Below are positions 56,480 through 64,000 of a stretch of 64,000 nt of DNA, piece by piece. The notes under the pieces are model-generated. The model did not search any database. It saw only the letters and a program-made list of their open reading frames with translations, and was not told the origin of the DNA. The DNA lies in NCBI GenBank assembly GCA_027924585.1, contig BSBM01000252.1, positions 1,736,001 through 1,800,000 on the forward strand, given 5' to 3'. This DNA comes from Larix kaempferi. Taxonomy: Eukaryota; Streptophyta; Pinopsida; Pinales; Pinaceae. Position numbers and translations under genes: made by a program. How positions within the stretch are numbered: the first letter of the stretch is position 1; each line of letters starts with the position of its first letter.

Positions 56480-58040
56480 AAAACCTCCCTCAAAATGGAC
56501 AAGAACAAAACTTGAAACTTGATCTTTAGGAATCCACTCCAAGTAGCAACATAAGATGTCTAAAATTCTTATCAGTGAAGGACTTAGTGAAAATGTCAGC
56601 AGTTTGCTTAGCAGTGGGGAAATACTCCAACACAATCAATCTGTCATGCACTAGACTCTGGATGTAGTGCATGTGCACTTCAATGTGATTGGTTCTTTGT
56701 CTAAGTATTGGATCTGAGGATATGATTATAACACGTTGATTGTAAAAAAAAATAATAGTGGGAGTGATAAAGTCAATCTGGAACTCACGAATAACTCCTT
56801 ACAACCAAATGCATTGAGTAGCTACATTGACTGCTCCTTCGTACTCTGCCTCTGTTGAAGAGAGTGAAATTGCACTTTTCCTTTTACTAGAAAAACATAT
56901 AGGACCTCCTACAAGCATGGATACAAATCTGGAATTGGAACTCTAGTCTGTGATATCCCCATTCCAATCTGATTAAAAAATGCAACTAGTTCCAGTGAGG
57001 AATTGGCAGCATAGTGGATTCCATGTGTCTTGGTGCCTTGCACAAAGTGCAAGATACGTTTTGCATCCCTCCAATGGATCTCATGTAGCTGCTCCATATA
57101 TATTTCAACATGACTTACTGCATATTCCAAATATGTTCGGGAGTGAGTCAAGTACAACATGCTTCCAACTAGTTTTTTGTAGAGGGTGTTGTTCACCAAG
57201 GGTGTAGAATCCCCTTCTTCTAGCCTAACTCCTGAAAGGAAAGGAGTATTTTCAACCTTACATTCTACCATATTGAAATTTTTTAGCAGATCAGAAGCAT
57301 ATTTGGACTGACGTACAGTGATTCCATTGGGATATTGAGTGATCTCAAGCCCCAAAAACTACCTGAGAATCCCAAAATTTGTCATGGAGAAAGCTTGATG
57401 CAAAGATGTCCTTAGTGATGAAATTTCATCTTTGGCACTTACTATGATTAATAAATCATTAAAATATAATACTATAATCCCAGTATTACCATTTATGTTC
57501 TTTATATGCACATTTGGATCAGATTTGCATCGATGGAAATCTTGTGTCAAGAGGAAATGGTCCATTTTTGCATACCAAGCTCTAGGAGATTGCTTAAGTC
57601 CATACAATGATTTCCTTATCCGTCACACAAGTGATGGATCTGAAACATAGCCTTTTGTTTTCTACATATATATTTCCTCTTCATGATCACCATGAAGAAA
57701 AGCAGACTTCACATCCATGTGGTGAACTGCCCAACACTTTGTTGCTGCAACTGAGAAAACTAGTAGAATAGAATCCATTTTTTCCACCGGAGAAAAAGGT
57801 CTCATTATAGTCCAGAACTTGGACTTGTGAAAATACCTTGGCAAACAACCTTTATTTATTCTTTACTACATCATAATCATTATCCATATTAGTCTTGTAG
57901 ATCCATTTGCATCTTACTAGCTTTCTTCTTGGTGGAAGCTTGTCTATCTCCCAAGTTCCATTCTTTTGCAAGGAGTGAAACTCCTCATCCATAGAATATA
58001 TCCATATTGGATATTTTGAGGCTTATTCATATGTATTAGG
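56480..58040 (-). pseudogene. Copia E reverse transcriptase and RNase H
   Basis: RT pieces lie at 57844-57662 (HHMDVKSAFLHGDHEEEIYM), 57607-57359 (MYGLKQSPRAWYAKMDHFLL) and 57355-56909 (RQSKYASDLLKNFNMVECKV). The active site reads VLYFNDLLI where the family has YVDD, so one catalytic Asp is Asn. RNase H follows with SLSSTEAEYEGAV near 56870-56830 and ends with FPTAKQTADIFTKSFTDKNF near 56580. Confidence 0.85.
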
Positions 58041-58439
58041 ATCTGAATCAACCATGATAAAAAATTTCTCAACAATATTTGGATCCATTACTAAAAGTGC
58101 ATTCTCATATTGTGACCTTGTCTTCCTAGCATCCCTAGGATTCTCAACAAGTTCACCAACAACTTCTATGGTTTTTTCTTTTCACTTTGTCCTTTATGGT
58201 GATCTTGGGTCTACAATCATACATCAAAATCATCATATAAATAAGAATCATAATATTCATGATAAAAATAATCATTCAACTCTTCATTTCCTTCTTCTGG
58301 TGGTGGTTGAGAATACTCTCCAATCTCAACTCCTTGTAGGGTCTCTACCTCAAACTGAACACTTCTTTCTATGAATGATTTGTTGGTGATAAGATCAAGA
58401 AGTTTGTAACCCTTTGAGTATTCTAAGTATCCAACAAAC

Positions 58440-59606
58440 AAACATGGCCTACTCTATGGATCTAAAGCCCTTCTTTTCTCAGATGGCACTCTAGCCCAAG
58501 CCTTAACACCAAAAATATTGAAATGTGAAATATCAGGTTTCTTACCACACCAAGATTCATGAGGGGTAATTCCTTTCAATGCTTTATGTGGGACTCAGAG
58601 TAATTTTTAAGGGTGAACTTTTTCCAATTGAATATTTTTCAAGCTTTAAAAAAAAAAATTCGCTATTTGGTCATTTTTAGTCTCTAATATCACCTATATT
58701 TACATAAAATTTGTTTTTTATCATAATATTCACCAAAATTTACATATTTCAGGATTAAATTGTATGTTTCATATTTAATATTCACCTACTTATCTATATA
58801 CATGTTTTTTTCAATCCAAAATAATAACCTAGGACACTATACTTAAGTATACTATTAGAATCCTTAAAAAATACCGTGTACTGGGACTCTGTTCTGTATG
58901 TAGGTTGTACAGTTGATTTCTTCAACCCACAAATTTGGTGGAAAATACCTTTATTTCAGCATACAAGTGGCCATCTCTTTCAGAGATCAATTCTTTCTCT
59001 CAGTAACTCCATTCCGTTGAGGAGTGTATGCCACAGTGTGCTACATGTGGATGGAAGCCACTACACAGAGCTACTGGAAATCATATTTGATGTACTCTCC
59101 CCCATTATAAGATCTGATTGAATTTATATTCCTTCCATATTGGTTCTCAACCATGGCTTTAAAAAACTTGAAATGGCCAAAAACTTCAGACTTGAACTGC
59201 AAAAAATAAACCCAACAATACCTAATATGATCATCAATGAAAGTTAATAGGTATTTGGATTTGTTCAGTGACATATGAGGGAAAGGACTAGCAATATCAC
59301 TATGAATCAGATCCAAAGGTTCAGAGGTTCTCTCGGGCCTTGATCTCTCAAAATTTATCTCAGGGTGTTTTCCTGGGATGCAATCCTGGCAGACTCCTTT
59401 TGTGAAAGTGATGTTTGGAAACCCTACAACCATATTTTTTTCATGAATTTCATGAAGGTATCTGTAATTTAGATGGCCAAACCTTGCATGCCAAAGCTTT
59501 TTTTCTTCATTAGCATGAGAGAGGAGCGCTACTGGTGAGGAGATAGGAAAAAAATGTGAAAACTTGTATACTCTAGAGGAATGATCCGTCGTTCCAAATG
59601 CAACAA
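58440..59606 (-). pseudogene. Copia E integrase
   Basis: The zinc region HARFGHLNYRYLHEIHEKN with CQDC (59667-59071 frame) and the core HSDIASPF are present. The second catalytic Asp is changed: SIRSYNGGEY, where the family has DNGGEY. The Glu region (NGVTERKN) lies near 59010. A MITE-like insert splits the part that reads PHKALKGITPHESWCGKK. The 58441-58217 frame (VGYLEYSKGYKLLD) is the integrase tail running toward RT. Confidence 0.85.
58596..58883. mobile_element. MITE-like 288-bp insertion in Copia E integrase
   Basis: The AT-rich insert is flanked by GGACT (58591-58595 and 58884-58888), extendable to TGGGACT depending on where the end is set. Removing it restores the integrase reading frame. 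Its ends are imperfect inverted repeats: CAGAGTAATTTTTAAGG at left and, in reverse complement, CAGTACACGG followed by TATTTTTTAAGG at right. It has no coding capacity. The superfamily is uncertain. Confidence 0.65.
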
Positions 59607-59611
59607 CTCTT

Positions 59612-60412
59612 TGTTGGGATATTCCTATACTCCATACTAGTCCTAACAACATTCTCCATTTTTGCATTTTCAGTCATGCATGCATTTTGCATGTAGTCAT
59701 GATTTTGCATGCATGCATCCTAGTCATCAGTCCCAGCACCTAGCCCTCAATTAGCTAACCCCATGAGCTTCTTTATAATCAATTTTAGCCATCCTAGTGC
59801 TTAGTGCACCCTGCATCCAATTGCATGCATTCCAGGCACCCTCTCTCACCTACCACTCAATTGCACTTCAGTTAGTTGAGTTATCTTTAGATCGTTTCGT
59901 GATTTAAGGCTAGATTGACTCTCAACTGACTGTATCACTCCGATGGACCTCCAGTGAGACTAGACTGCCTATTCTGACTCTAGTTATCTTCTCATGTGCC
60001 CTCCACTGAGCCTCCTTCAGTTAGTGCCTCCATGTTCCAGTTACACCTACCACACTCAGTTAGACTCATTTTTACACCTAGTTGACAATTACTTGTGCAT
60101 TGATGACTCCACTGATGATGATTAGGACTCCCAGTTGTGCTTTGATGACACTCCACTGATCTGATGATCACTCCACGAAGGCTAATTTGAATTTTCACCT
60201 TGGCATTTGAATGCTCACCATTGTATTATTTATTTGTCCATATTGTGATTAATGACTTAGTGTGTGATGTTATTCTGCTTCTATCCAAGTTCTACTGTAT
60301 CATAATTCTGTTGCTCTATTACATTGCATTGTTCAATCTTCTTCTATTTTCCTGTTTAATCTTTCTTGTGAGGTGTACATCATCTCTTAGATCTATTATG
60401 AGGATTTTCACA
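59612..60412 (+). repeat. Element F 5' LTR
   Basis: TGTTGGGATATT...TTTTCACA, 801 bp. Several RY-type CATGCATG words lie at 59675-59718. Confidence 0.92.
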
Positions 60413-60580
60413 TGGTATCAGAGCATGTTGAGTGTATAGTCTATCTCCATTCCTGATATTTTTTTGCAGATTATTATCAAGATTTCGAGTGCAGTAGTTG
60501 TAGCAGTTTCTGCACTTTTGCAGCAATAGCAATTGTAGACATCTTATATTGTTTTTTACAGGTCTTTTGAAACAACTTCC

Positions 60581-61624
60581 ATGAATTCAGAAGGAATTAC
60601 TCCTCTTTCTCCATTCAACTATGATGAATGGAAACCACAGATGATAGCACATTTGAAGAGACATGGCCTCTTTGATTATTGTTTTGAAAGAGAGTTCAAA
60701 TCCTATGAAGAGGAGAATGATTGGTTAAATGAAGGTGACAGAGCCTCTGCAGCCTTGATGTTTTCTATGTCTCGTTGCATGGTACACCACTTCCTTTCTG
60801 TTGAATCTCCAAAAGAGCTATGGGCCCATCTGGATGAAGGATTTGGAAAACAGTATGAAGGGATTGGTCCAAACCATTTCAAGAGCAAGCCCACTGTTGC
60901 ATTCACCCTCCTTGATGATCTCTCTAATCATGAATCAGTATCAAACATATCTCATATTTAAGTTGTCCACAAAGAAGAAGAACTTGCAGATTCTACACTC
61001 ATGCTCCAAATTTCTTCTATTTCGAATTTTGTGTCAGCTCACACTCTAGAAACTGCAGAGGTTCTTAAATCCTATCTTGCACAAGAGTCTATTGGTTTGC
61101 ATCATGATCTATTGAATGTTTCGGAGGTCAAATTAGCAATTGGAGGTAATGCATTCGCTCTCCTTGATCACTCACCTCTTATGTACTACTATATGATCAT
61201 TTGTACATGCTCTCAGAAGTTTACTGAAGATGTAGGGCATTACCATTCACTTGGGATAATTTCTCATGCATTTTATGGTTTTGATCTCACCTCTATTAGT
61301 TCAAAGGAGATCTCAAGAAACCATTCATTAAGTCTTGGAGCTGATTTAAAATCCAAGCAATCACTACTTGGGATAATTTCTTATGCATATCATGGTTTGG
61401 ATCTCACCTCTAATGGTTCAAAGGATATCTCAAGAAACCATATTTTGAATCTTGGATTTGATTTGGATTCAAAACATTCACTAGCATGTGATGGTTCTTT
61501 TGGGCATAATCTCACATATGATGGTTCGAAGGAGAAAACAAAATACTATCTACACATTCATGGATTTGATCCTATCTCAGCTGATTCAAATCACAGGTTC
61601 CAGGATCATCCTCATACTTTTTGA
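60581..61624 (+). pseudogene. Element F gag-like ORF with repeat extension
   Basis: There are 348 codons in one frame with a single TAA at 60959-60961. The first part (60581-60958) is a Copia Gag N-terminus: PFNYDEWKPQMIAHLKRHGL, then AALMFSMSRCMVHHFLSVES and PKELWAHLDEGFG (UBN2 type). The second part (61001-61624) is unusual: it carries about three diverged copies of a motif containing SLGIISHAFYGFDLTS and SKEISRNHSLSLGADLKSK. There is no zinc knuckle. The product would be a capsid-like protein with a repetitive tail; the role is unknown. Confidence 0.75.
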
Positions 61625-61911
61625 TTTGTTCTCATAACATTCGATCTGAAGAGAAAGTACAAGCACATGGTTTTTTAGCATGATGCACTTCTTCCCAAGA
61701 AGAAGATACCTCCAGACATATGACTAAGCATCACACTTGCTTGAGTTTGGAGCATTTATTTCGTGTGTGTTCCCTACAGTCTATTTTAAGGGGGGGTATT
61801 TTTACCATGAGGTTTTCCCCATTTCCTCGGTTTATTGACTGTTATTATTATTCATTGTAATGGGTGACCTTTGTTCTCAGTTACCAGGGCCCAAGATGGA
61901 TTAAGGGGGGG

Positions 61912-62729
61912 TGTTGGGATATTCCTATACTCCATCCTAGTCCTAACAACATTCTCCATTTTTTCATTTCAGTCATGCATGCATTTGGCATGCAGTCATG
62001 ATTTTACATGCATGCATGCAATTGCATGCATCCTAGTCATCAGTCCTAGCACCTAGCCCTCAGTTAGCTAGCCTATGGAGCTTCTTTCTTATCACTTTTA
62101 GCCTTCCTAGTTGTTAGTGGGCCCTGCATGCAATTGCATGCATCCCAGGTGCCCTCTCTCACCTACCACGCAGTTGTACTTCAGTTAGTTGAGTTATCCT
62201 TAGATCTTTCCTTGATTTAAGGGTAGATTGACTCTCAACTGACTGTATCACTCCGATAGACCTCCAGTGAGACTAGACTGCCTATTCTGACTCTAGTTAG
62301 CTCCTCATGCGCCCTCCAATGAGCCTCCTTCATTCAGTTAGTGCCTCCATGTGCCAGTTACACCTACCACACTCAGTTAGACTTAGTTTGACACCTGGTT
62401 GACAGTTGCTTGTGCATTGATGACTTCACTGATGATGATCAGGACTCCTAGTTGTGCTTTGATGACACTCCACTGATCTGATGATCACTCCATGAAGGCT
62501 AATTCGAATTACCACCTTGGCATTTGAATCCTCACCATTATATTATTTATTTGTCCATATTGTGATTAATGAATTAGTGTGTGATGTTATTCAGCTTCTA
62601 TCTGAGTTCTACTGTATCATAATTATGTTTCTCTTTTACACTGCATTGTTCACTCTTCTTCTATTTTCCTGCTTAATCTTTCTTGTGAGGTATACATCAT
62701 CTCTTAGATATGTTGTGAGTATTTTCACA
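61912..62729 (+). repeat. Element F 3' LTR
   Basis: The LTR is 818 bp and closely similar to 59612-60412, with a few small indels. It carries more CATGCATG words (about 61974-62030 and 62125-62146) than its partner. Confidence 0.92.
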
Positions 62730-62734
62730 CTCTT

Positions 62735-63162
62735 CTTGTGGAGATATCAGAGATCTCCACACTATATGGGGTGATGACAAATATTTTGGGTGAACTAGTA
62801 TGTGTGGTTTGGTAGAATTCATCTAGACCTCGGACATAGAGAACATTGAAAAATGAGCGATTGTCTAGATCTACTCTATCTTTACCCTTTGAAGTAGTTT
62901 CTAAGTCATATCCAAGAATAATTATGGGACCTGGGCCATTGGAGGAGTCAAGAGTAGCAAATGACTCTATGGTTGTAATCATGCACCTTGAAGCTCCAAA
63001 ATCAATGATGTAAGAAGTGGATGAAGATGTGTTGGCCATTAGAGCATGCACTCTCTCCTTATCATATGAGTTAAAACCTCCTTCCTTCTTCTTTGTGCCT
63101 TCAGGAACTGGAATATGGTTCTTCTCAAGGCCTTGTGCCATCTGATCTGTGGTCTTTCTCAT
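62735..63162 (-). pseudogene. Copia E protease and pre-integrase region
   Basis: The protease active site reads SYIIDFGASRCMIT (family form DSGA, here DFGA). Downstream FFNVLYVRGLDEFYQTTHTS leads toward the GAG-pre-integrase region, which resumes at 59606 beyond F. The frame is open over 145 codons. Confidence 0.8.
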
Positions 63163-63960
63163 ACAGGATATTTCAACATGAAATCCCCTTTGGCAGTATG
63201 AGCACTTGGTTCACTCCTTCTTCTTGATTTGATCCTTTATGGAGGTGGAAGGATCCTCTTGTGGCTTATATCTCTCATTCATTTGATCATAAATACTTTT
63301 GGATTTTTCCTTCTTCTTACCCTTCGAATTCCTTGAGTCATCAGCAGCTAGAGATTGATATTTTGAAGGATTAACTGCGCCCATAAACATAAGCTTATTC
63401 TTCTCCTGAGTCAAAGAATCCATGAATTCAGACAGACTGGGCATCTTCCAATTCTTCACATCAAGTTTTGTAGCATGGAAAGTGGAGACAATGACTTAAT
63501 AGTCTTGCCCCAATTTCAAGAGTATGGCCAAAACTAACTACTCATCCTTTTTCTCAATACTGCACTGCTTCAACTACAAGACAAGTGACTTGAATTCGGA
63601 GAAAAAATATTGCAGATTCTCAAAATTGATAGGACTTATAGAAATCAACTCATTCTCTAGTTGATGTCCTCTCAAATCATCGGTTTTACCAAACAATGAT
63701 GTCAATTTCTCTTAAAATTCATTCGGTGAAGTCAGACTATCCAAATGGAAAAGAAGATCTGTTTATGTGCTAAGGCAAAGAAGACCATAAGCCTCATATT
63801 TCCAATTGTGCCACTTTGACTTCTCTACACCTAAAGTAGGCTCTCCTTCAGTTCCCATGGTCACTCTATAGAGGCCTTTTGACCTCAACAATATCTACAT
63901 ATGTACCTTCCACTGAAAGTAATTGAATAGATTCAATATTACACTCTGAGATGGATCCAT
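63163..63960 (-). pseudogene. Copia E gag
   Basis: It starts at an ATG at 63960 (MDPSQSVILNLFNYFQWKVH). The UBN2-type core reads KLTSLFGKTDDLRGHQLENE and SISPINFENLQYFFSEFKSL. The 63459-63211 frame follows (WKMPSLSEFMDSLTQEKNKL). A CCHC zinc knuckle CSYCQRGFHVEISC lies near 63205-63164, spaced C-X2-C-X4-H-X4-C and complete. Several stops occur upstream of 63459. Confidence 0.82.
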
Positions 63961-64000
63961 GAGTAGACTAAGGTGCGAACTGTAGACTGATTTGTACCTG

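Larger units (their letters stand above)
59612..62729 (+). mobile_element. Element F: gag-only Copia derivative
   Basis: The LTRs are 59612-60412 and 61912-62729, with an exact CTCTT duplication (59607-59611 and 62730-62734). The PBS TGGTATCAGAGC (60413-60424) follows the 5' LTR, and a polypurine tract (TTAAGGGGGGG) precedes the 3' LTR. At 3.1 kb it holds only a gag-like ORF and a repeat-containing extension, with no protease, integrase or RT. It matches the terminal-repeat-with-gag type of non-autonomous element. It lies in opposite orientation inside E's pol. Confidence 0.92.
55002..64000 (-). mobile_element. Copia element E, incomplete at right edge
   Basis: It is a minus-strand Ty1/Copia element in the normal order: gag (63960 down), protease, integrase, RT, RNase H, polypurine tract and 3' LTR. 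It is broken by F (59612-62729) and by a MITE-like insert (58596-58883). The 5' LTR and PBS lie outside the window. Catalytic residues are lost in integrase and RT, so it is dead. Confidence 0.85.

Overview
This window is plant nuclear DNA made almost entirely of nested LTR retrotransposons. I see no host gene, tRNA, rRNA or prokaryotic signal. The evidence for a land plant is the Ty3/Gypsy and Ty1/Copia families present, primer-binding sites of plant type (TGGTATCAGAGC and TGGCGCCGTTGCCGGGG), TATAAATA promoters in the LTRs, plant-mobile-domain-like accessory ORFs and a GT-AG intron. Low GC, deep nesting and old decayed copies suit a large, retrotransposon-rich genome such as that of a gymnosperm, but the species cannot be named from this sequence. 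I use my own letters for the elements.

Layout, left to right. 1-1456 is a chromovirus-like LTR piece (G). 1457-1648 is a stub of the 3' LTR of gypsy B (minus strand), followed by the end of B's accessory ORF. 2241-9372 is Copia1, a complete LTR element with no coding capacity and a large mosaic of tandem repeats. 9373-11597 resumes B. 11598-26789 is D, a 15.2-kb Tat-like gypsy element with gag, protease, RT-RNase H, integrase, a second archaeal-type RNase H and a spliced antisense ORF. 26790-28161 resumes B (integrase end and spacer). 28162-35037 is Copia2. 35038-41408 is the rest of B: pol, gag, PBS and 5' LTR. 41409-49131 is gypsy C (plus strand, same family as B, 5' end missing). 49132-54506 is Copia3 (5' LTR at right, 3' end missing). 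54507-55001 is unassigned. 55002-64000 is Copia E (minus strand, running off the right edge), interrupted by a 288-bp MITE-like insert and by F (59612-62729), a gag-only Copia derivative.

Exact 5-bp target duplications support Copia1 (GAACA), D (CTTAA), Copia2 (CTCTT) and F (CTCTT). The implied order of events is Copia3 hit by C, C hit by B, and B then hit by Copia1, Copia2, D and G. Removing Copia1, Copia2 and D restores a collinear B that matches C.

Almost every ORF is broken. The points most worth attention are the antisense intron-containing ORF in D, its second RNase H beside a first one lacking a catalytic Asp, perfect 11-bp-stem hairpins conserved in the D LTRs, the long coiled-coil accessory ORF after pol in B and C, and the unrelated satellite arrays that occupy the same position in three related Copia elements.
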